A stretch of DNA of 64,000 nt from the NCBI GenBank assembly GCA_900498135.1, contig LR026961.1, positions 2,053,325-2,117,324 of the forward strand. The letters run 5' to 3'. Position 1 is the stretch's first letter, and each line of letters begins with the position of its first letter. Below, piece by piece: positions 45,939 through 53,739 of the stretch. The notes below the pieces were generated by a model that did not search any database, was not told the origin of the DNA, and saw only the letters and a program-made list of their open reading frames with translations. The position numbers were made by a program, and so were the translations under genes. This DNA is from an uncultured Desulfatiglans sp. GTDB taxonomy: Bacteria > Desulfobacterota > DSM-4660 > Desulfatiglandales > Desulfatiglandaceae.

Positions 45939-46523
45939 GGGCTATGTCCTTTCTCGTGAATGGCACGTCTTGCCGGTTGCACAGTCCTCTCGGTGCCAAA
46001 GACGACATCGGAAAAGAGACCCTCCGCAAGGGATGGAGTCCCTACCTTCCAGAAATCCTCAGCGTCTTCGAAATGCACATCATCATCATAAGATCCTCCC
46101 CCCCTGTGTCAACGTTTCTTTGCCGGCCTTGCAGGCGGTCTCAGGGCACTCCTGAGGCCTGTACCGGACGCTTGACAGGTGTATTGTGGGCTCTTCCCTT
46201 ACCCGCTCGAAACCGGGGATTTCCGTTCCAGGGATTCAGTTCCACCCCTTCGAGGTGGATCCCGGTTTTTCACATGCTGCGCATGCGCACATCCCTTTGG
46301 GACGGTCCCCGGTGTCTTCACTGTTCGTGTGGGGGGGAGGCCGCTCTTGGGGCCAGTCTTTGTCTTGGACAATAGGGTGGAAATCGAACCTTACCCTTCG
46401 GACCATGGGCGCGAGGTTTTTGCTGCCGCATTCGGGCCCAGTGGGGTATGATTGGCGGCATGGATGGTCGGAGAGTAGATCGTCAAGCGAACGAAGCAAT
46501 CCCCTATCGAAAGGACATCGACC
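45939..46523. other. Hairpin-rich intergenic region without a gene
   Basis: 585 bases between the divergent AMMECR1 and nth genes. No open frame has a credible start and motif. From 46211 to 46308 there is a row of dyads: AACCGGGGAT (46211-46220) with ATCCCGGTTT (46259-46268) encloses TCCACC/GGTGGA (46241-46259). It is followed by CATGCTGCGCATG and TCCCTTTGGGA. The arrangement recalls the type II hairpin module seen elsewhere in the window, but the stem sequences differ. Confidence 0.5.
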
Positions 46524-47186
46524 GTGGCAAAGCCAGAGAAAGCAGAAACCCGGGAGGAAAAACGTGAGCGCGCAGCGCGGATCTTCGAGATTCTCGATCC
46601 GCTTTACACCCGGGACAAGACGGCCCTCAAGTTCGAAAACCCGCTCGAACTGCTGATCGCGACGATCCTGTCGGCCCAATGCACCGACAAACAGGTGAAT
46701 CAGGTGACCGAAAAGCTCTTCCTGAAATACCGCAGCGCCGAAGATTATGTGAAGGTCCCCATCGAGGAACTGGAGGAGGACATCCGCCCGACCGGCTTTT
46801 TCCGAAACAAGGCCAAATCCATAAAAGGCGCCTGCAAGGGGCTGGTGGAAGAGTTCGGCGGGCAGGTGCCTGGCACGATGGAGGAGCTTCTCAAACTGCC
46901 CGGTGTAGGCCGGAAGACCGCCAACTGCGTACTGGGGGCCGCCTTCGATGTTCCGGGCGTCGTGGTCGACACCCACGTGAAACGCCTCGCGCAGCGGCTG
47001 GGCCTTACCACGAACACGGACCCCAATAAAATCGAAGCCGATCTCGCCGACCTCCTGCCGAGAGAGCGCTGGAGGCGCTTCTCCGACATCCTCATCTACC
47101 ACGGTCGCGAGGTCTGCAAAGCCCGCAATCCTGCCCATGAACGCTGCCCGGTCGCCCATCTCTGTCCGGCTGCAAAGACGATGTAG
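46524..47186 (+). CDS. nth: Endonuclease III
   Basis: 220 residues from a GTG with AAGGAC eight bases upstream. The helix-hairpin-helix LPGVGRKTANCVLG contains the catalytic Lys131, and VVVDTH holds the catalytic Asp149. These are the bifunctional glycosylase/AP-lyase residues for oxidised pyrimidines. The iron-sulfur loop reads C198-x6-H205-x2-C208-x5-C214: the second ligand, normally cysteine, is His (codon CAT at 47136-47138). The cluster may be His-ligated, altered or missing. The basic, Ala-rich start is typical. The gene borders the repeat-flanked second glycan island. Confidence 0.95.
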   Translation: MAKPEKAETREEKRERAARIFEILDPLYTRDKTALKFENPLELLIATILSAQCTDKQVNQVTEKLFLKYRSAEDYVKVPIEELEEDIRPTGFFRNKAKSIKGACKGLVEEFGGQVPGTMEELLKLPGVGRKTANCVLGAAFDVPGVVVDTHVKRLAQRLGLTTNTDPNKIEADLADLLPRERWRRFSDILIYHGREVCKARNPAHERCPVAHLCPAAKTM

Positions 47187-47554
47187 GCGCTGACGGGGAA
47201 AATGCCGGTTCAGCCGACCTCCGCGTCCAACCGGGCGGTTGTTTCTGGGGCGACTGGAACGTAAACTGCCTGAACGTAAAAGCCTGACTTCCCCGACATC
47301 GGCCGGAGCGGCATCCATGGGGCAGCTTTGCGACCGAGTAAGTGGCGAAGCCGCTGCAAGCAATCCTCATTTCCGAATAGGAAACGGGTTTTGCTCGATG
47401 AAATCTTTCGGGATGCGCGCTATGCCGCGGAATTGGTCCGCCCTTTCGATTTGAAAACAAGCCGATTTCCAAAAGGCAGGCTCAGAACCTACTGGGTTTT
47501 CATCCATGGACGTTACTCAGTTTCCATCCGGAAATGATTTCCACGGAGAACCCG

Positions 47555-47695
47555 GTTTCCAATCCGGAAATGAGGATGTTTGTCCAATATCAAGGAAATC
47601 AAGCGCTTGCGCGGAGGCGACCTGCTGGTCGCCGCACAAGCAAACGTGCAGATTGACGCCGAGATTGGCCAAAAAGACCATTTCCGGATGGAAAC
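47555..47695 (+). repeat. Palindromic intergenic repeat, copy C (best preserved)
   Basis: 141 bases that begin GTTTCCAATCCGGAAATGA and end CATTTCCGGATGGAAAC, nearly exact inverted ends. Inside, TGTCCAATATC faces GAGATTGGCCA, and GCTTGCGCGGAGGCGACC faces GGTCGCCGCACAAGC around the CTGCTG centre. The whole unit is thus one long imperfect palindrome. A further short end copy (TTTCCATCCGGAAATGATTT) lies at 47521-47540. It separates nth from the first gene of the second glycan island. The rest of the gap from 47187 shows no gene. Confidence 0.85.
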
Positions 47696-47707
47696 TCTAA
47701 GAAGGGG

Positions 47708-48628
47708 TCAGTCGCGGTTTTTGACGGGTCCGAGCTGAAAGGGGGGCATCAGACGGTTCCTCAGAGACCGGGTGCGGCCGCTCAGAAACAGGTTTTTAAA
47801 AAGAAGTCTGCGGATATGAGGAGGAACTTTCGGTTTGGACCTGTCGCGCATCCGCCGCCCTTTTCGGATCCCCGTCCAGGCAGGCCGCAGGATTTGCTCG
47901 GAGAGATGGCGGCCCGAAAGGTCGAAGATGGCCGCCGAAACGAACTTGAGAGTGAGGGCGAAGCAGAAGGGCGTGTCCAGATGTCCCCAAGCCGTCCAGA
48001 GCAGATTGCGAATTTCGTATGGGAAGCGCCTTTCTGAAGGAGCCGGCCGGGGCCCGAGATGACAGGCGGTCCAGTCTGGATGAAAAACGACGCGGTATCC
48101 GTTTCGCCACAGGTTGAGAACCAGTTCCAGATCATTGAAGCAGAGAAAAAAATCTTTGTATCCGCCGACGCTGCGGAATGCCTGTGTGTTGGTGAGCATG
48201 CAGGCGCCGATCGCATTGGGCCAATCCGTTGCGGTACGGATGCCGTCAATGGTTGCTCCCCACTCTGATGAGCCGGTTTTCTCGCTGATGACATTGAATG
48301 CTGCCAGCCCGATGGACGGCGTGCGTGCCGCGAATGCACAGGCTTGCTCGAGCGGGGCATCCTGAACAAAACAGTCATCGTCGAGGATCAATGCCCATGG
48401 GGTTCTGACGGCTTCCATGCCCCGGTTCCAGGCGATGCAGCCCTCGTTGGCGGGCGAGGCGATCCAGTGGACATCAGGATAGCGGACCCTGCCTTCTCGA
48501 AGAGTGCCATCTGCGGAGGCGTTGTCTACCACGATCACTTTTCGAATCAGCGAAGAGGATTTCAGTCGATCGAGATTCCGAAAAAGGAGCGGCTTCCGGT
48601 TGTAAGTGACGATGACAACGTCAATCAT
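47708..48628 (-). CDS. GT2 glycosyltransferase
   Basis: 306 residues from the ATG at 48628; TTG codons four and two positions earlier are possible starts and no strong ribosome site settles the matter. VVIVTYNRKPLLFRNLDRL, VVDNASADGTL, ALILDDDCFVQDAPLE (metal site) and FFLCFNDLELVLNLWRNGY mark a GT2 enzyme with an N-terminal order close to galactofuranosyl- or rhamnosyltransferases (GlfT-like). A UDP-galactopyranose-mutase-like gene lies just upstream in the same direction, so addition of galactofuranose is a reasonable guess. The C-terminus is basic. It is the last gene of the island on this strand. Confidence 0.85.
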   Translation of the reverse strand: MIDVVIVTYNRKPLLFRNLDRLKSSSLIRKVIVVDNASADGTLREGRVRYPDVHWIASPANEGCIAWNRGMEAVRTPWALILDDDCFVQDAPLEQACAFAARTPSIGLAAFNVISEKTGSSEWGATIDGIRTATDWPNAIGACMLTNTQAFRSVGGYKDFFLCFNDLELVLNLWRNGYRVVFHPDWTACHLGPRPAPSERRFPYEIRNLLWTAWGHLDTPFCFALTLKFVSAAIFDLSGRHLSEQILRPAWTGIRKGRRMRDRSKPKVPPHIRRLLFKNLFLSGRTRSLRNRLMPPFQLGPVKNRD

Positions 48629-48671
48629 GCGCAAAACCAAAAAGAAACAGGCATCGAGGTTTTTCTCTTCC

Positions 48672-50075
48672 TCAGCGTCTCGAACCGGATGGATGCGGGG
48701 CGTTGACCATCGCCGGATACCATAATGTCAGTTCTTCGCCGACGTCGAAGAGTCCGTTGACGCATTCGACCCCCTGCATCAGGCTGTGATCCATATTTCC
48801 CACCTCATAGCGCCATGCCCCGAAGCGGCCGCGTGAATAGATCCCGTGGTTTTCAAACTGCCGGAGCAGCGGGAAAAGAACCGCGTTGCGTCCGACAGTC
48901 GGGACAGGGTATCCATAAGGGAGGCGTCGGTGCCAGATGTGGTGGATGGATGAACGGTCGTTGATCAAGTGTGTGTTGATTGCCCCCTGGATGACTGAAT
49001 CGGTCATTTTTTCCGGCAGGGGCACATCGCCCGCCGGTTTCGTGTTTTCGCTGACTTCGAGAAGCAGGGACCAGAAGCGGTCGGCATCCGGAATATTGTT
49101 GGGAGAATAATTGCTGAAAACGGTGGCGCGGTAAAAGGGACAGTCGTCTTCAGGAAAGTACATCCAGCACTTGTCCGCAAGCTTCTCAGGCGGATTTCCG
49201 GTCAAAGCGAGTCCTACGACATGCGTGGCGGTGTGGATCAGTTCGTTTCCGCCCGGCAGACCGGAGTTCCCATCGATCATGGCGAGCAATCCATCCAGGG
49301 GAATCGAACTGATCAGCCGGTCATACCCATCCATGGTCCCATCTTCGAAGAGCAGAGTTCGCTTGGCCGGGTCGAGCCTGACGGCCTTTTTCCCGAGGGA
49401 TCGTTGGTTTTCAGGAAGCCTTGCAGCCAGTGCCCGCCATATGGATCCGGTTCCACCGAGCCGGGGGAATCGGAATTGGGCATTGGGACCCCACGAGCGT
49501 TCATCCTTTTCGAAAATCAGGTTCCGAAGAACTGCGGCAAGATTGGTCGGGGCGACGCGCTCACCGATCCAATTCCAGTCCATCTCTTCAAGAGGATGGG
49601 CCCACACTTTGCGGTTGTATGGGCGCATGAAACAATCAGCCAGTCCCCGGCCGAAGTTTGCCTCGATCCACTCGTCAAAATGGCGTGGCGGGGCAGCGGA
49701 GGGGACATGGTGAATATCGAGCAGACCCTGAAGACACGGCCAGAGAACCTCCTTCGGCAGATGGCGGATGTTTTGCTGCAGGGGGTAGGAGACGAAGCGG
49801 TTCTGGATCCAGATCCAGGATTCGCGCCGGTGCAATACCCAACCGTCAGAGTCTCCCAGGAGTTCGGCCATCAGACGATCGAAGTAGGGATAATGGGAGA
49901 AGAGGACATGCCCTCCGTAATCCCACCAGAAACCCTCGTGATCCTGTTCGGAGCCTGCGAGTCCGCCCCAATTTCGGCCTCCCTCGTACAACACCCAATC
50001 CGTGTGCCCGAGTTCATGCAAACGCCAGGCTGCGCCGAGGCCGCAAGGGCCGCCCCCGAGAATGATAACGCGCAT
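48672..50075 (-). CDS. FAD-dependent oxidoreductase, UDP-galactopyranose mutase/protoporphyrinogen-oxidase-like
   Basis: 467 residues. An N-terminal FAD-binding Rossmann motif (VIILGGGPCGLGAAWRLHEL, GxGxxG at 7-12) is followed by YEGGRNWGGLAG and GHVLFSHYPYFDRLM. FMRPYNRKVWAHPLEEMDWNW is found in the NAD(P)-binding amine-oxidase group that includes UDP-galactopyranose-mutase-like proteins of polysaccharide loci. True UGMs are nearer 370-400 residues and carry other signature residues, so the exact reaction is open. Oxidation or isomerisation of a sugar nucleotide fits the GT2 genes around it. It lies 43 bases before the GT2 gene at 48628. Confidence 0.75.
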   Translation of the reverse strand: MRVIILGGGPCGLGAAWRLHELGHTDWVLYEGGRNWGGLAGSEQDHEGFWWDYGGHVLFSHYPYFDRLMAELLGDSDGWVLHRRESWIWIQNRFVSYPLQQNIRHLPKEVLWPCLQGLLDIHHVPSAAPPRHFDEWIEANFGRGLADCFMRPYNRKVWAHPLEEMDWNWIGERVAPTNLAAVLRNLIFEKDERSWGPNAQFRFPRLGGTGSIWRALAARLPENQRSLGKKAVRLDPAKRTLLFEDGTMDGYDRLISSIPLDGLLAMIDGNSGLPGGNELIHTATHVVGLALTGNPPEKLADKCWMYFPEDDCPFYRATVFSNYSPNNIPDADRFWSLLLEVSENTKPAGDVPLPEKMTDSVIQGAINTHLINDRSSIHHIWHRRLPYGYPVPTVGRNAVLFPLLRQFENHGIYSRGRFGAWRYEVGNMDHSLMQGVECVNGLFDVGEELTLWYPAMVNAPHPSGSRR

Positions 50076-50150
50076 AAGCAGATCCGTTACATCTTAGCGT
50101 TTCTGAAGATTCGCTTCATCACAGAAGGAATAAGGCTCGTAAGCTACCTC

Positions 50151-50292
50151 GTTTCCAATCCGGAAATGGTCTTTTTGGCCAATCTCGGCGTCAATCTGCA
50201 CGTTTGCTTGTGCGGCGACCTGCAGGTCGCCTCCGCGCAAACGCTTGATTTCCTTGATATTGGCCAAAAATCCTCATTTCCGGATTGGAAAC
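50151..50292 (-). repeat. Palindromic intergenic repeat, copy D
   Basis: 142 bases, the same unit as copy C in opposite orientation: GTTTCCAATCCGGAAATGG, TTTTTGGCCAATCTCGGCG, ATCTGCACGTTTGC, the perfect inner palindrome GGCGACCTGCAGGTCGCC (50213-50230), AACGCTTGATTTCC, GATATTGGCCAAAAATC and CATTTCCGGATTGGAAAC. End and centre symmetry is almost complete. Confidence 0.85.
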
Positions 50293-50305
50293 TGGATTCT
50301 ACCGG

Positions 50306-50489
50306 GAAATGGTCTTTTTGGCCAATTTCGGCGTCAATCTGCTCCCGTGCTTGGGTGGCGCATGATCCATACGCTTTCGCGCGATCCCTTGAGATTCTCG
50401 ATTTTAGCTGAACTTGGACCCGCTGCGAAGCGGTGGGACAGAGCACGTGCAGCTTGTGAAGAAAAATCCTCACTTCTGGCCTTGAAACT
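50306..50489 (-). repeat. Second, composite repeat copy next to copy D
   Basis: Opens like copy D (GAAATGGTCTTTTTGGCCAA, CGGCGTCAATCTGC), loses the central palindrome, and then carries a type II hairpin module from 50411 (ACCCGCTGCGAAGCGGTGGG, GAGCACGTGCAGCTTGTG). It ends in GAAAAATCCTCA and a worn end GGCCTTGAAAC. Copy E shows the same type I/type II fusion. The remaining bases to 50551 hold nothing I can name. Confidence 0.7.
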
Positions 50490-50551
50490 GTTTCGTCTTC
50501 GAAAACTTCATTTTCGAATGGGCCCTACATATCACAGGCATGCAGTCTATG

Positions 50552-52027
50552 TCACGAGGGATCCGGGTCAATGGCCTCAGAAACGCGCCAAATCCTTTTC
50601 GGTGGTGAGACCAGCGCCCTGAAGACGTCTTGGACCGTATGGAAGGGGCTGCGCAAAAGGTGGGGGACGTTCAGCTGTTGGATAGTTATCGTTTCGCCTT
50701 TTTCAAAATCCACTTTTGCGACAGGGAGTCCGGTCATCGCAAGGAATCGGGGTGTGAGGGGCGGAGTGATCAACACTGGCTTCCCATTCATCCTGCTGCG
50801 GATCGATAAGAGAATCCGGATCTTGTCGATCATGGTGATGCCGCCGGATGCATCCGGCCTGAATGTCAGAAGATTGCTTCTATGAAGAAGAGAAGGCCGT
50901 TCTTTCCACTCGGCGTTGGATACAATAAGGTGCAGGCGGAAGGCGCCTTCGTACAGGAGAAGCTGAGCGAGGAGCGGTTCCGCCATCTGGATCATCGTTT
51001 TTTGGGGCAAAAAAATAAAAATGTCTTCAGACTTCCTGATTTTTAAGAATCTTTCGAGATCGGATTCCGGTAACGACAGGCTTTTCTTTCCGTAACGCCC
51101 CTTGAAAAAATCATCGATGGCTTCAGAGAACGCCCCGGAAACGGCGGTTTCACAACGAAGACAGTTGTTTGCACCGATCAGATGGAAGCGCAGGATCATT
51201 CGTCCCAGGATGAGCCTTCTTTTCAGGCCGCTGGAGTAATGATTGAAAAAACACAGCCCGTTTCGGGCACGGTAGTAGTTCCTCCAGATAACGGACTTGT
51301 CGGAGGTTCTGCCTGCCCAGCTGGGATGATAAACGATCGAATGGTGTGTTGCCAGGACCCTGTACCCGAAGGTCTTGAAGCGTACGCCCCATTCCATATC
51401 ATCCCAATATATGAAGAAATCCTCGTGCCATAGGCCTACGCTTTTCAAGGCAGAGGTCCGGACGAGCAGGGAGCAAGCCGCGACATAGTCGACCTCTTCG
51501 ATGCCGTCTGCCCCCGGTTGCTGATGGGTTGTTCCCCTGTTTTGACGGATGTCTCCGCGCCGGTAATCGATATACGCCCCGACCTCGATCAGCTCTTGGG
51601 GGTTCTGCTGATCGAGAATTTTGGAGCCGCAGACAGCTGCGTCTGGTCGGGACTCAAGAGCACGGACAAGCATGTCAAGAGATTCAGGGGGTACGAGAAC
51701 GTCATTATCCAGGAGCCACAAGTAATCGGAGTTCGGTCTGTTTGCAAGAATCCAACGCATTCCTGCGTTGAATCCACCCGACCCACCAAGATTTTCAGTG
51801 TGCTTCAGGATAGAGACAGCCGGGTATTTCAGGTGGACCTGTTCAGCGGTGCCGTCAGTCGATGCATTGTCGACGAGGACCGTTTCAAGACGATCCACCG
51901 GGTAATCGAGTTTGGAAAGCGCTTCGAGGAGGTTAAGTACATCCTTCTTCTTGTTCCAAGTGACGATGATGATGGAGACGAAAGGCGCCGGTTTTTCTTT
52001 TTCCTGGTGAAGTTCTCTGGTTGCCAA
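50552..52027 (-). CDS. GT2 glycosyltransferase with C-terminal extension
   Basis: 491 residues from a TTG at 52027, which has AGGAGAGG about 6 bases upstream. The GT2 domain covers residues 15-270: VSIIIVTWNKKKDVLNLLEA, VDNASTDGTAEQ, WLLDNDVLVP (metal site), CSLLVRTSALKSVGLW and FIYWDDMEWGVRFKTFGY, similar to rhamnosyl- and galactofuranosyltransferases (GlfT1-like). About 200 further residues (FIFLPQKTMIQMAEPLL, MNGKPVLITPPLTPRFLAM) form an alpha/beta region that I do not recognise. The gene is followed downstream by repeat copies and then the FAD-protein gene; the methyltransferase gene is upstream. Confidence 0.85.
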   Translation of the reverse strand: MATRELHQEKEKPAPFVSIIIVTWNKKKDVLNLLEALSKLDYPVDRLETVLVDNASTDGTAEQVHLKYPAVSILKHTENLGGSGGFNAGMRWILANRPNSDYLWLLDNDVLVPPESLDMLVRALESRPDAAVCGSKILDQQNPQELIEVGAYIDYRRGDIRQNRGTTHQQPGADGIEEVDYVAACSLLVRTSALKSVGLWHEDFFIYWDDMEWGVRFKTFGYRVLATHHSIVYHPSWAGRTSDKSVIWRNYYRARNGLCFFNHYSSGLKRRLILGRMILRFHLIGANNCLRCETAVSGAFSEAIDDFFKGRYGKKSLSLPESDLERFLKIRKSEDIFIFLPQKTMIQMAEPLLAQLLLYEGAFRLHLIVSNAEWKERPSLLHRSNLLTFRPDASGGITMIDKIRILLSIRSRMNGKPVLITPPLTPRFLAMTGLPVAKVDFEKGETITIQQLNVPHLLRSPFHTVQDVFRALVSPPKRIWRVSEAIDPDPS

Positions 52028-52094
52028 AAGATGCCTCTCCTGTCATTTAAATCACGGGGAGATCGTGGAAAAACCGAACCACGACGACCTCCTG

Positions 52095-53162
52095 CTAGAT
52101 CGGTTTCCTTCCGACAAGGATTTTTTCTCTGACCGTCCAATTCAAGAGCTGAAAACGCAGGAGGGGAAAAATCGAAGGAGATGAAAAGATTTTCCAAATC
52201 CTGGTCTTGAGGATGAGCCTGGAGAGAAACCCAACCGGACCCCTGCGCCATTCACGGGCGGAGAGCCCCGACGGAGGAGAATGCCTTGAGTAGACGTTTA
52301 TGCCTGGCTCAATACGAAGACAGCCGTTTTCTTCCCGGACATCCCACGCGGGTTGAATAAACTCGGCTTTCAGCCCGGCTCGATGAAAAAGGCGCCGGTA
52401 ATGAGCTGCAGTGTAGGACTGCTCGTTGATCCCGACAGACAGATTATGCGCCGTGTCTTCGCTCATTTTTATGATTTTCTGACGTCTATAGTAGGGCGGA
52501 TGATAGGCTTCGTGGATGGCGAAAAAGATTCCTCCGGGGCGAAGAACGCGGGATATTTCGCGCACGGCGCATTCCAGATCGGGAAAATGGTGCAGGACAG
52601 AGCAGCAGAATGCTCGATCGAATGATTGATCGGCAAAAGGCAGTTTTTCAGCATCAGCTTGAATCCGAAGGAATTGAACGGGAAGCCTGTCCAGCAATAT
52701 CTGACCGTATACCATACGATGAGGGTCATAATCCAGGGCTACTCCCACCGCCCCGGCTTCCACGAGATGGCGGGTGCCCCAGCATTCGGCTGCCCCAAGT
52801 TCGAGAGTGCGCCGTCCATACCAGGGCCTGCCGCACGCGATGACGATCTGCAGATACCGCAGTGCTGCCTGATAATAGGGGTGTGGGTGATCGGGTAATG
52901 CCAGATAATGTTCAGCCGGATGGCTCCAGCCCCCCTGCTCCGCCGCCTTGGTTTTGTAAAGCCAGCCGCTCTTCTCCCTATCCTTTTCCTGCTTGTGAGA
53001 AACGCGTGTGGGGAGCAGATTCCAGATGCCGTCCTTGGAATCGAACATCCTGCCGCAATTTCGGCAGAAAAGTAATGCCTTATGGTCTGCGTAAAGATGG
53101 GCGCCACAGTCGGGGCATCGAAGGGATTCGAGCCATGGGCTCATGATTTCATTCATTTTCAT
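52095..53162 (-). CDS. SAM methyltransferase with N-terminal zinc ribbon
   Basis: 355 residues. A Trm112-like zinc ribbon opens the chain (CPDCG near 16-20 and CRNCG near 33-37), as in many polysaccharide- and tRNA-methyltransferases of this type. The methyltransferase domain follows at about 110-260: TLELGAAECWGTRHLVEAG (motif I), ALDYDPHR, AFCCSVLHHFPDLE and VLRPGGIFFAIHEAYHP. The last 80 residues are a separate region. Sugar or lipid methylation is inferred from context. It lies upstream of the GT2 gene at 52027 with 67 bases between. Confidence 0.85.
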   Translation of the reverse strand: MKMNEIMSPWLESLRCPDCGAHLYADHKALLFCRNCGRMFDSKDGIWNLLPTRVSHKQEKDREKSGWLYKTKAAEQGGWSHPAEHYLALPDHPHPYYQAALRYLQIVIACGRPWYGRRTLELGAAECWGTRHLVEAGAVGVALDYDPHRMVYGQILLDRLPVQFLRIQADAEKLPFADQSFDRAFCCSVLHHFPDLECAVREISRVLRPGGIFFAIHEAYHPPYYRRQKIIKMSEDTAHNLSVGINEQSYTAAHYRRLFHRAGLKAEFIQPAWDVREENGCLRIEPGINVYSRHSPPSGLSAREWRRGPVGFLSRLILKTRIWKIFSSPSIFPLLRFQLLNWTVREKILVGRKPI

Positions 53163-53221
53163 CCTGAAAATTTCCGTTGGGCCTGCGTTGGTGTATACAG
53201 AATGAAGTCAGACACAAGTCA

Positions 53222-53415
53222 ATTTCCGTCCGAAAAAGGTCTTTTTGCCAAATCTCTGCGTCCATCTGTGCGTTTGCTTGTGCGGCCGACTTACCGGTGG
53301 CCTCGGCGCAAAAAATGGATTTTCTTGATATTGGCTAAACCGGGACCCGCCGCGAAGCGGTGGGGCTGAGCACCCGAAGGGTGTGAAGAAAAATCCTCAT
53401 TCTCAGATTGGAAAC
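53222..53415 (-). repeat. Composite palindromic repeat, copy E
   Basis: Opens ATTTCCGTCCGAAAAAGGTC and follows copy D through TGCGTTTGCTTGTGCGG and TTCTTGATATTGGC. Then it carries the type II module (53337-53392) with two perfect small hairpins, CCGC-CGAA-GCGG and CACCC-GAA-GGGTG. It ends in AAAAATCCTCATTCTCAGATT and GGAAAC. A worn end copy is present at 53425-53457. The gap 53163-53739 (577 bases) contains no convincing gene and becomes AT-rich after 53600. Confidence 0.8.
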
Positions 53416-53739
53416 TGAGACCTACCGCGAAATCATTTCCGGATGGATACAAGTTATATCCCGACAGGGCAGCGACAAATGCATTCCACGCGGCCTTTCC
53501 GGGTTGGCAAATCTTGTTTGTCCATTTGCAAAGAATTACCTGTCAAAACGAGGCTTCCAGTGCAGAAAGGCAGATCATTCCCGCTGGAAACTCAGTAGAG
53601 TAACGTTTCGTGTAGACTGTAAAATCAATCAATATGAAATGACTCGTTTGAATGATATTTCATTTTATGAATCTAAAATTCAACAACGCAAAATTTAATA
53701 TAAAGACTATATTGAATAGGTGGATATACATAGTCAATA

